A stretch of 25,517 bases of DNA, from positions 385,244 through 410,760 of the forward strand of contig KN834782.1 of the NCBI GenBank assembly GCA_000827265.1, in the 5' to 3' direction. The notes below the pieces were generated by a model, which saw only the letters and a program-made list of their open reading frames with translations, was not told the DNA's origin and searched no databases. The stretch is from Collybiopsis luxurians FD-317 M1. Lineage: Eukaryota; Basidiomycota; Agaricomycetes; Agaricales; Omphalotaceae. Both the position numbers and the translations under genes were made by a program. This document shows positions 1 through 9,048 of the stretch, in pieces; the stretch's first letter is position 1, and every line of letters starts with the position of its first letter.

Positions 1-1230
1 GGAAGGAGAGGAAGAGAAGTAGAGGGGAGGCAGAGCTTATAGGTAAACTGGAAAAGGAAAAAAAAAAAAAGATTAAAATCAAAATTAAAATAAAGGCAAG
101 GGAATATTCAAATATTAAATAAAACCAAAGCCGAGACCCCGTCGACAGAAAATAGACCAAGTAAAATAAAAGGGCGCCGCGGAAATGAGAGCAATTAAGG
201 AAGAGAGCCTCGACCACAATGAGAATCCGATGGGCAGGCAACCAGCCCAGGAAGTAGGGAAATAAAAGTCAGCTTAAAACAGGGACCAAGATGAACAGGA
301 GTCTAAGTCAGACAAGATCAAATAACCAAGGAAGCTGCAAGGAGACAGGTAGAGGTAATAAAAACTAAGAGAAGATCGTGAAGGTGGATTCGCGTCAGCA
401 GAGGAAGTAGTAAAAGGCAATACTAAAGATGTAGAAAAGAGACATAGAAGGATAGCGGAAATTAAAGTAAAGCAAGCGATTAAACAAGAATTAGACAACG
501 GACAGGTGGTAAGTGCAAAAAAAGGGGAAGCGGTCTGGCTCTGGACTCTGGCTGCAAAATGAAAGGCGAACGTGAATGTCAAGGAGAGACAGCGCAAATT
601 AAAGATGAAAGATCGACTGGAGGGAACAGCCAAAGAATCGACAGCAGATAGAAAAAAAAGAAAAAAAAAAAGACAAGAAAGAAAGTAAGAAATAAAGCGG
701 TGGGAGAGCAATGAAGAAGGTACTAAGGAATCGCGTATATAATGCACATGTGAGAGTCATAGCAACTCGCTAACCACAATGATCAACAAATTGTACGACG
801 CAAAGGCTAGCGGTGAGTGAGAAAATACGTGAAAGAGTAGGGAGACGGCTCACGAACCAACAGCAGAAAGCCTCAACAAAATTCAAGCCAGCAGAGAAAA
901 GGATAGGCCCATGCAAACGCAGGTAAAGGAGCTGTGCGGTGTGAGTAAACATAAAGGGAAAAGGGAATGCAAAACACACTGACATGTTAAAATTAGATTA
1001 CAGGATGGCAAGATTTCATAGAAGTGAATAAATTCAATGAACCAACAGCCTGGCGAATGACGTGGCACCAAGAGGGTTATGAGCGGGAAGAAATACAGCT
1101 TCATATTCAGGGAGTACTGGAAGACAAACGACTACCTCCCATTAAGATCGTGAGGTAAGATCAGGAAATGCGATAAGATCGTCAAAACTGAAAGTAAAAA
1201 ACATGCAGGAGCAAGAAACATATACAGCAT
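1..1230. other. Purine-rich stretch without a supported gene
   Basis: The + strand is dominated by A and G, with long GA-rich and A-rich runs (for example around 55-70 and 650-672). Open frames exist on the minus strand, but they are products of the C/T-rich composition: their translations are mostly Ser, Phe, Leu and Pro with no recognisable motif. I see no RNA gene, and no terminal repeat at the left edge. The bias continues to about 4,400. Confidence 0.6.
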
Positions 1231-1972
1231 GTGAAGCAAAGCGTAACACTGTCGGGACTCGGAAGCAAGCGATTCAATGAAGACATCAACACCGTCATCG
1301 GGATATACGCGATGTTAGCGAGACAAGTAGGAAACCTTGAAGGCTTCGAGATTAAAGAATTGGGAGGACGGCGGATGCTCAAAATTGGAAACCGAATCTT
1401 CACGCTGAAATGGGAAGCCCCCAACATGGAGTGGTTCACGCCGCTACATGAAGTGGATCCTGAGGGATCGATAGAGGTGATTAACACTGAAGACAACAAC
1501 TTTATACACGGAGCAGAAAATGTCGTCGACTACAGAGAAGAAAAAACTGAAGGAGAAGGGGAAAAAAAGTAAGAGTTCAAGCACGAAGTAAACGAGACTA
1601 ATGAAACAGAACAGGACATACATGATGAACCCTCAAAAATTCCACGTAGGCGACATAGTGGATGTGGCGTTTTTGATTGTGGGTATTCCTACGAAACAAG
1701 GAGCGCGTGCATTTCTAGTTCTTCAATCAGTGACACTATTAGATGGAACACACACGCAGGTGAGGAACAACAATGACGAACACCACAAAGGAACTGACGG
1801 TACACAGAATTGGATAAAGGCACAAGCGTGCGGCAAAATGACTGGAAACGCGCGACTTCAACTGAAGAAGAGATCCGCATTTGACGACGAAACGGAAAAG
1901 GAAGTTGAGGAAGCCAGGAAGAAGCTGAGGCAGTTGGCTGTGAACGAGAAGGCAAAGATGGACAAAGAGTGA
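1231..1972 (+). pseudogene. Remnant of a repeat-associated Agaricomycete gene (two open segments)
   Basis: Two + strand open segments in different frames (1231-1572 and 1601-1972) look like pieces of one gene. The first contains IYAMLARQVGNLEGFEIKEL and ends in an acidic Glu/Lys tail. The second contains NPQKFHVGDIVDVAF, then FLVLQSVTLLDGTHTQ, and ends in a charged, probably helical tail. From memory, the NPxxFxVGDIVEx...LRSxxLLDxxxTQ pattern recurs many times in mushroom genomes as an uncharacterised, dispersed protein family, often near mobile DNA. I see no good start for the first segment (it opens with GTG), and the frames can only be joined by assuming an intron near 1573-1620. Both segments sit on the purine-rich strand. 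Function unknown. It could be a short active gene, but a decayed copy is more likely. Confidence 0.45.
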
Positions 1973-2687
1973 GGTTGGTCAGCCAAAGCGTCTAATTAAA
2001 CGCCGAAAATATGTTTGATAGTATGTAATACAGAAACACGAAACTGTTCAGATAACCTTCTAGATAAGAGCAACGGTACGCGGAAGACAATCTACATCAT
2101 TAACAAATTCAAAATAAGTATATGATGGGAGAACGCATTGCGGTCAAGCAAGATAAACGTAAAAACATATGAAAAAAAACGCAAAACTGTCTAAACAGGA
2201 GCGCGAAGAGTAATGTAGACAGAGCACCACTCGAGATAGTCCAACCGACGTCTAAGTTCACGATAGTCAATCCGCTGATTTAAATCATACGGGAGACGAA
2301 GGACAACTTCTAAGGAGGGACTAACATCACCCAGACGCTGCCAAAATATACCAGACTCAATCTAAAAAAAAAAAAAAAATGAGAAGGAAGAGAGAGCAGA
2401 AAGAAAAGGAGAACACAAACCAAGCATGCAGGGAGCTGATTGGACAACAGAAGCAAGAAGAAAGAGTACAGTTGCTGTGCAACCGAAGGAGATGCAAGAT
2501 GGGGAGGCGAATCATGCTCAAATACCGAAAAAATGCGTTGAGTGAAAGAGAGGGCTCGATGATCAGAAGTATGACCAGGAAAGCGGAATTTGGAAAGACA
2601 AGAAAGGAGTGTTGAAGAACTGTAAAATCAGTTAGTTAACAGCCCACTAAGAAAACAAAAACGGCAAAACAAAAATAAAAATGAAAC
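1973..2687. other. Intergenic, purine-rich, with an A-tract
   Basis: No supported gene. A run of about 16 A residues lies near 2364-2379. Open frames on either side of it translate to Lys/Arg/Glu-rich sequence, as expected from the base composition. The stretch next to 2688 is the 3' flank of the minus-strand gene that ends there. Confidence 0.5.
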
Positions 2688-3985
2688 TCACTGAAGGACC
2701 GCAGAATGAAAATGGGACAGTATAGAGTGCAATGAGGAGTTCTTGTCAGGAGACACACAAAAAATGGAAGGAGACCCCGTGGAACTGGGTGCGAAGCTGA
2801 AGAGGGGGGCATGCAGCAATTTCGCCCTATATCTGCCGTAGTGAATCTTCCAACTGTTGGTACAGACATCATCCGGCGGAGGATGTAAACCCAACGCAAA
2901 GCCAAAATGAACAACCCAACAATGACGATCACCCACCCAACGCATAGAAGATAGCGAAACGTCAGACGTGGCAGAAAGTACACGATCAAGAGGAGGATGC
3001 GGTACAGCAGGAAATCCTCTGACCGACCATTTCTGAATAGCAGTGGTCACACTAGGAGAAGGAGCGCCGTCGGCATACAGGGAGATGTTGACAGATTCCC
3101 AAAAAGTAAGCCAAGGATAAAGACTATAGGCGGTCCAATGATTGAAGAAGTTTAAGACACAAGCTGAGTAAAGATTAAAAGAGACAGAATGTGAATACGG
3201 AAAGAACATACTAGAGTGAAATGATAGAATCGAAGCGACAGGTGAATGTATAGTCGCCATCAGCTGAACAGGGCGGCTGCCGTCGGAAGCAGAGAAAGAC
3301 CAAACTTGGACTATCTCGGCGGAGTCGTAAGAGGGCGAGGAAGAGCGAGATGAAGTAGTAGATGAAGAAGGAGAAGAAGGAGAGCGTGTTAAGATGCAGG
3401 AATAATCTGAAGAAAAGGGCGCATGCTGCTTGGATGTAGGCCGGAAGAGAAAACCGTGTTCCTCAAGCCAGGAACCCACAATTCCACACCAAGTTAGGGC
3501 GCAAAACAGATCCAAATTGGAGTCGTAAACATCTCGAGAAAAGAATTTCGAAGCAACTGAGCCGCCGACAATGCAACCTGACAAAGACTGGAGGACAGTC
3601 AGCACAGAAGGCGAACCCTCCTGCCCATATTCTTAGGAAAAAAAGGGAGACACGAACGAGCAATTCAAGGAAAGAGGGAACATCGGAGAGCGCAAAGAAA
3701 TCAACCAAAACGTTTTCCAGTTTAAAAGCATGCAGACGGAAAGCGCGGACCTCCGCATGGCATGTAACAGAGACCATCGACAAGGAACACAGGTCAGGAA
3801 AAGAGAGGAGGCTCAGAAGAGGGTCAGGCGGGATTGAGGTACTAAAGATAGGAACATAAGATATATATAATAAGAGAAAAAGTAATCATCAAAACACACA
3901 TAACCGACTCAAGCAATGAGGGGGGCGCCGCGATTTGAGGAAAAGGCGAAGCAGCAAGAGGAGAAGGAGGAGCTTGAACAGACAT
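2688..3985 (-). CDS. F-box-like / nucleotidyltransferase-like protein (Agaricomycete family)
   Basis: Spliced model: exons 3900-3985, 3652-3841, 3212-3620 and 2688-3163, giving 386 aa. Residues 29-60 (IPPDPLLSLLSFPDLCSLS) resemble an F-box helix. They are followed by a helix, FRLHAFKLENVLVDFF, and then GCIVGGSVASKFF plus DSNLDLF (about 107-131), which has the GS...DxD spacing of a minimal nucleotidyltransferase fold. The first Asp of the usual DLD is Asn here, so catalysis is doubtful. Removing the 48-nt intron at 3164-3211 restores SFHSTCVLNF, which I recall as a hallmark of a large uncharacterised basidiomycete family, followed by AYSLYPWLTF and RWVGDRHCW. The second intron is very short (31 nt, or 37 nt if the donor is GTTCGT), so that junction is the weakest. 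The start was chosen because it gives an in-phase first exon with a Pro/Ala-rich leader. Role unknown; F-box proteins normally supply ubiquitin-ligase substrates. Confidence 0.65.
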
Positions 3986-5009
3986 ACGCCGAGAGAGACA
4001 AAAAAAAAGACAACGTCGAAAACTGATAAGAATGGGACAAGATAGGGGAGTGGGGGAAGGGGCGTTAAAGGAAAGAGGAAAGCAGGAGGGAGAACATTTA
4101 TAGAGAGAAATTTGCAAATTAAAAGATAGAAAAAAAACGTAAACAGAAGCAGACGAGACGTAGCGGAGTATAAACGTCAAAAGAGAAGGCAAACGTCACG
4201 ACGGAAGACATCAAACGCGACAGTGCGATTGACGAGAACACAAGAAGTGAATGCATAAGTATGATTGAAGAATCATAAAGAAGGGAGAGACGACATGGTA
4301 GAGCAGAAGGTCACGCAAGTCACAAAAGTAACAAATGAGTGACATGTCCGTATATGGGGAAAAAAGTCGATATAACGGGGACTGTGGGAGAAAAAATCAA
4401 ACTGCCCATAAGGACGATTCCTTCATTTCATTCCAGACTCGTAATTATCAGCCTGTTTCGCAAATACTTAGAACTGAGTATTTACATATATTTCTAGGCT
4501 ATCTATCCAGCAATCCTTATTTTTCTCAATGCTGCACACAAATCCGTGTATAATTCAATCCAGTCATACAATGATTTACCTTTACAGTCTTCAAAATCTG
4601 GATGGCAATTACCCACATTTTCACCCAAAAGAGAAGCGTTTGCTAGCCAGACCATCTCACATCAAAACTCAGACATAGAAATTCGCTAGTTGATTTTCTA
4701 GTATGCATAATGTGGCTGCTCATATGATAACCTTGCCGGCTGCGCTGGCTTAAATAAATGTGTAGTATCCCTTGAGAGCATCCGAAGTTACAAATTTCGA
4801 AATTTTTATATTCTGACACAGGCTCTAACTAAGCTTCCAAAGTTATTTATATATAGTCAATCAGATGAGGACGGCAAAGTATCTAATGCAGTTTCAAAGA
4901 ACTGTACTCCAATCTTCGAAGATTCACAATATTCAACAGGCAATAAACGGTCCGGCGTTGCCCTCGGCGCCCGACGAATCACGTGACTCCACCCAAACTT
5001 GACCAGTGA
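3986..5009. other. Gene-free stretch; composition switch
   Basis: No supported gene. The purine-rich + strand composition fades between about 4,330 and 4,440 and gives way to ordinary AT-rich sequence. A perfect 8-bp palindrome, TCACGTGA (4979-4986), a bHLH/Cbf1-type E-box, lies just before the first tandem pseudogene copy and may be a relic of its promoter. Confidence 0.5.
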
Positions 5010-5530
5010 CCACGTCCTGGTACCTACCACCTCGAAGAGAGCCTACCTTTCACTGTTTCAGTTCTACCTGAGTATGAACCGACAACCGAATACGCACTTA
5101 ACCAGTGGCGTGAACGAGATGTACTCAGAGTTGCCTTTGGGCGAGTTGAGGAGTGGGTGGTAGCTCAACTCAGCCGAATGTGGGTAATCAGAGCGTTGAG
5201 TGGCAGTCGTTGGCAAGATTCTTAAAGGGTATGTCCCTCCTTTTACCTTTTTTTCGTCACTGTCTCTGCCATAGTTTAGTGACTCTTCCTTCAATGAATA
5301 GAAGTCCCAGAGCATGGCATTGGGAAAGAGAATACCTGTCTTCTTGCCATGTCGCTTTTTTAACACTCTGGCTCGGGCGCGGAGCCCGACGAGGGCGAAA
5401 GTAAAGCAGACATTTTGATATCGACACCTACAACCTCCAATGCCACCTCCAATGCCACCTCCAATGCCACCATACCTCTGTCGTTCCTCAATCGAGTTTG
5501 CAACGGCTTACCCGTGCAGGTATATTCGGC
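5010..5530 (+). pseudogene. Degenerate tandem gene, copy 1 (unidentified family)
   Basis: A frame open from 5010 to the stop at 5223 reads QWRERDVLRVAFGRVEEW and looks coding. It is followed by a consensus intron donor, GTATGT, at 5229. In the frame matching copy 2 (NSAEYGY...), this copy reads NSAECG and then meets stops, so frames have shifted. Past the intron, the next exon begins near 5411 and contains three Thr-Ser-Asn-Ala repeats and then NRVCNGLPVQ, before another donor-like GTATAT at 5520. Copy 2 has the matching segment KQVCDGVLVQ. I do not recognise the family. A downstream stretch to about 5,720 also shows open patches (FPDTLGIAIFSL, LELPLDNVQLTFRW), but in several frames, as expected for a decaying gene. 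Confidence 0.45.
5433..5468 (+). repeat. Short tandem repeat, 3 x 12 bp
   Basis: Three exact copies of the 12-bp unit ACCTCCAATGCC, plus a partial fourth. In the reading frame of the pseudogene copy they encode Thr-Ser-Asn-Ala repeats. Copy 2 has only one degenerate unit (GAGAATGCTACC) at the matching point, so the repeat expanded in copy 1 after duplication. Confidence 0.85.
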
Positions 5531-5924
5531 CGTCGCGGTGTTTTCGATGCATACAACAACTCTTTATCTCTTCTCCTCGTTTTCCCTGACACCCTCGGAA
5601 TCGCCATCTTTTCTTTATGAACTCCTCCGACGCTTTCAGCGCAGTCTTGGAACTCCCTTTGGACAACGTCCAATTGACCTTCCGGTGGCCTTTCGCTGGC
5701 GCTGTCCACTGATATTTTCTCATGCGCGCGCGAGGCCGATTACGCACCTTCAACACCTGCGAATTCCTCCTGTTGGGGAATTCATGCCTAGGAAGTCATT
5801 ACTTTGCTCTGGAGCATCTTATCGCGTCTGTTATGGGCGATGATAAAGTATTCGTCCAAGCTCTGATCCCAGCCTCCGGAACGCACGCATGCCGTTGGGC
5901 TTGCCACACCATACCCGTCCCTAA

Positions 5925-6270
5925 CAGAAGCCCACACGGACGTATGAGTGCCCATGGTACCGCGAGCATTATTTGCGCCTTTTTCTCGTACCCGAACTTA
6001 GGTCAAACTCAGCTGAATATGGATATACAGAGTGTTATGGGGTAGCTGCTGTCAAGATTTCAGAAAGGTAGGTCTTTCGTGTTTTTTCCCTCATTGACTG
6101 TGCCGCGATTTACTTATCCATTTTTGTCTCCGTTTTTGATCGCCAGAAAATCTGGAGAATGCTACCGGGATATAGAACTCAAACAAGTTTGCGACGGGGT
6201 GCTTGTGCAGGGATAGCCAGCCGTCGCGATCGCGCTTTCGACACTTACGTCGAGCATCTTAATGTTGTCC
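5925..6270 (+). pseudogene. Degenerate tandem gene, copy 2 (unidentified family)
   Basis: The frame open from 5925 reads YECPWYREHYLRLFLVPEL and then NSAEYGYTECYGVAAVKISE, ending at an intron donor, GTAGGT, at 6068. Joining to the acceptor CCAG near 6144-6147 continues in frame as CYRDIELKQVCDGVLVQG and then hits a stop. The stop coincides with the place where copy 1 has a GT donor and this copy has GG, so a splice site seems to have been lost. Nucleotide similarity to copy 1 is visible on both sides of the intron, and the equivalent donors are 839 bp apart. The family is not recognised. The well-behaved codons suggest recent function. Confidence 0.45.
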
Positions 6271-7688
6271 GTCCTCCCCTTCTCCCGCGCCCTGAAAATC
6301 ATCGTCTCTACCTTTTACCAATACATTCGACCCATTCTTTGCGGTCGACGAATCGTCTTCGGATGCATCGTCAAATCGTAGCTCAATCTTCACTCCTAGC
6401 TATCTACCGCCAGGATGTAGCAGGGATTCAGCTAATGAAGAACTCATCTAATCTGGATAGTCGAGCTGATGTCGTTTCTCGCTCGGTCATCTATTTTCTG
6501 CCAGCTTCTCAAAATACACTCCAGCGCTCGGCCTGCACACCGTACTCGTTCGAATGTAAAATGAACACGTTCAGGCTCGAATTAGACCTGAAGCAGGACC
6601 CCATTCTGGCGTACGGAGCGTTCCCTTCCTCTGGCTCTCTATGGATGGGCACGAGCAAGGTTGACAGCAAACCCCCCGATCCCAGGACGACGGAAACTCG
6701 ATGTGAACATAGAAGCGAACGGTCGCGGTTTTTTCCGACCTACTTGCTCTAGCATGACTCATCTCCTAAGTTACGCCTCTTACTCGGCAGCCCCTTCATG
6801 ATCTGCATCCCCTATCATGGCAGTCGACTGTTGGCGCTTCCTGTTTCAAGCACCTCGAGTGGGACGGCAAGTGAGGCGCAATAGCAGCTGGCTACAGGCA
6901 GGCAAAATCTGATATGTTTCAAGCTTGCATGCGTGGGCTTTGAAATCTGTTCCCATGACCCCTTCTCATCGCCTACGGCACTGACTTCGCTCTACCAACT
7001 TCTCTGCCTGTCCTATGCTGTGAAGGCCGGAGGAGGTTTATTGCCCTTCCGCTGTTGCATGTCGAGTTCCGATGCTGCGATCTCTAAACCTGAGAAGTCC
7101 TCTCTAGCCTCGGGCACTGCTGGCGGAGACGCCGATTACTTTTTTTCGGACTGCTGGCGAACCTCCCTTGTTCGGCATTGCGGCTCTTTCTCCATCCTAC
7201 ATTCCACTCCTACCTCCGACCGTTATTTCAACGAGCTTCTTCATTTTTTTCTGGGCCGCCCTGCTTTCCCGCGTGGGCTATGGCGGCTCACGGGAGACGT
7301 GTCGCGCTCAGATTGGTTGTGCGTTTACAGCCCCGGACGGGCTCCTAGGCTCGTGACTGCCTGAAAGTCGTGAATGTAACTAGGTCGAGGACGGGGGCAC
7401 AGAGGCCGATGACAAGGAAGATGATGGACAAGGACTATCGAGATGAGGACGCGACATGGTCAAGACTGGCGAGGTGTGTATGACCGTTAATTGTGGGATG
7501 CTTTTATCCTGATTCATAATCTAGTACTGTAGAACTGGGCATTCGAACTCTGACCTCTTCTGTAATTTGGTGCTCTGGATAGATACGAATTGTTTCTCAC
7601 TGGCATCCTTTACCGTATCACGCTCTTGCACAGATTAACTGATGATATCGTAAGCATTGAACATGCTGTAAGTATCGGACGAAGGTAT
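6271..7688. other. Pyrimidine-rich stretch without a convincing gene
   Basis: The + strand is C/T-rich, and several + strand frames stay open because of it. One patch around 7168-7356 reads PPTVISTSFFIFFWAALLSR, a possible membrane segment, followed by a Cys-containing tail. It could be one exon of a decayed tetraspan/MARVEL-like gene, but no partner exons are visible. From about 7,375 to 7,688 I see nothing. Confidence 0.4.
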
Positions 7689-7782
7689 GCATTAATGGGG
7701 TAGTGGTAACCTGGGTCGTTGCCACAAATGAGTCTCATAAGTTTGTCTCGACCCGCCGGGGGTTCGATTCCCCCTTAATGCA
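7689..7782 (+). tRNA. tRNA-Gly (GCC) with a 23-nt intron
   Basis: Acceptor arms GCATTAA (7689-7695) and TTAATGC (7775-7781) pair perfectly and are followed by discriminator A7782. The D arm is GGGT-AGTGGTA-ACCT. The anticodon stem is GGTCG/CGACC and the anticodon is GCC at 7721-7723 with T33 before it and A37 after it. The T arm is GGGGG-TTCGATT-CCCCC. An insert at 7725-7747 lies after position 37, the canonical place for a nuclear tRNA intron. The structure has no mismatches apart from a G-T at the D-stem end, so the gene looks functional. The CCA end is not encoded, as in eukaryotes. Confidence 0.93.
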
Positions 7783-8312
7783 TCTCTCATCCATTCTGCA
7801 ACTTTTTGAGCACTCGTACAAAACTTTTGTAGATGAAAGAGACTGCCCAGTCAACTGCTTTTATTGAATTCACATATGATAAATTAAACATTGATAAAAA
7901 TGTCTGGGATATGCAAGCAATTAGATACTCCTTTCCTTTGTTTACTTTCTTCCTTTACTGCTTTCCTTGGCTGTCGCAGGTATCTACATGGTTATATATA
8001 GCAAATAGAACAGACTCGGAGATGAAGCCTAGGAAGTGTAAGAAATTGACGAAAGTAAAGAAATCGCGACAAAAGTATATGGCATGCGCAGCGGCTGAAC
8101 AACACAACGGCGAACGCCAGAATATCGGTTATTATCACACACGCTACCGCTAAGTTGAGGAGCATTCGCGAAAGCGCAAAAATATGTATGGCGCCAAATG
8201 AATACATTCTACGGTAGGGAGCATCCATTCTGATTCTAGTATTCGTCCTTCTCCAGAATATTATAATTCGCAATTACACTGCACCGAGTGCCCGTTCTGG
8301 TTCATTTGCCAT
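7783..8312. other. Intergenic between tRNA-Gly and proline dehydrogenase fragment
   Basis: No supported gene. Open frames on both strands between about 7,833 and 8,273 lack motifs and intron-exon logic. A run of T residues (CTTTTTG) shortly after the tRNA could serve as a weak RNA polymerase III terminator. Confidence 0.4.
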
Positions 8313-8884
8313 TCATGCACTCAAAAAGAACTTGAAGAAGCGGCGAATTTCTTCCCAAGCCCGCTTCCGCTCAACAACAGCCTTGCCTTCACCTAGCACA
8401 GATTTGTTCTCGATCGCTCTACGGCTCAAGTAGGGCATCACCTGCAAGAAAAATTTATACGCTCAGGAAGCGTTCGGAGTTCAGAAGGAAAACCGCACAC
8501 AATACTCCATATGGGACGTACTTTACCACTAACGGTGATTGGGTATGGGTTTTCTCCACCAACGATGCACTCAGAGCATCACTCACACCTTCGTCGAAAA
8601 AGTCAGGAGCAAATACAGTGATAGGGAGCAACCCCTTCACCGTAGAGCTGTGCTATGGTCACTCTGTCCGTCACCTTTGAAGGGATCACTATACTACCTG
8701 TTTGTGTGCTGTCTGCCAAACCGTGCTTGATCATCTCCTCTAGTACGATCTCGCAACTCTGGGGATTGTGTGTGCCAAACATGACACCTATGTGCGGATA
8801 CTGGGCACCTGGGCCTACTATATCCTGACGCAAGGTGGATACCGGGATTTGTATGCAGTCATTGTAGCACTGATCTGCCTCCGA
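8313..8884 (-). pseudogene. Proline dehydrogenase, orphan C-terminal fragment
   Basis: Proline dehydrogenase is the FAD enzyme that oxidises proline to pyrroline-5-carboxylate in mitochondria. Only its last three exons are here: about 8641-8884, 8494-8588 (or 8506-8588) and 8313-8441, about 155 aa. Diagnostic motifs in order are CYNDCI, VMFGTHNPQSCE, VTIAQLYG, VVKYVPYG, then SRRAIENKSVLG, which holds the RRxxEN pair that binds the proline carboxylate. The reading ends at a clean TGA (8313-8315). Introns at 8589-8640 and about 8442-8493 have plausible borders and keep phase, so this is not a processed copy. The family normally has several hundred more residues, including the barrel's first half. 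Those exons cannot fit, since the decarboxylase ends at 9049, only 164 bp upstream. The donor at 8493 (GTTTTC) is poor. Probably a truncation relic. Confidence 0.8.
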
Positions 8885-8937
8885 CTTTGAGCCCCATATT
8901 ATAAGTGTATAAGTATGCTTTCAACGAGACAAGCCCG

Positions 8938-8956
8938 TTGGATGGAATACATCCAA
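8938..8956. repeat. Perfect 7-bp inverted repeat, 5-nt loop
   Basis: TTGGATG, loop GAATA, CATCCAA. It lies between the broken 5' end of the proline dehydrogenase fragment (8884) and the stop codon of the decarboxylase (9049). It could be a small hairpin in the decarboxylase 3' UTR, or a scar near the truncation junction. There is no poly-T run next to it. Confidence 0.6.
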
Positions 8957-9048
8957 TAACAGAAGGTTTATGGATAGTCAGTAGAGCGTCTGCTCCCAGC
9001 ATACGTACAATAATTGTTCTTCTTCACCAGAATACCATCGACCAGCAA

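Noticed and set aside
274..747. Minus-strand 157-codon open frame
   Set aside because: Composition-driven Ser/Phe/Leu-rich translation in C/T-rich DNA; no motif, no intron logic and no family resemblance.
2379..2615. Plus-strand Lys/Arg/Glu-rich open frame after the A-tract
   Set aside because: It follows the purine bias and has no recognisable domain. The A-tract alone is not evidence for a retroposon, since no target-site duplication is visible.
5508..5756. Minus-strand open frames opposite the first tandem copy
   Set aside because: Shadows of the pseudogene and of the 12-bp repeat; basic, motif-free translations.
6159..6752. Plus-strand 197-codon open frame over the second tandem copy
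   Set aside because: It runs in a different frame from the conserved segments shared by both copies. The translation is Arg/Ser/Leu-rich with no domain.
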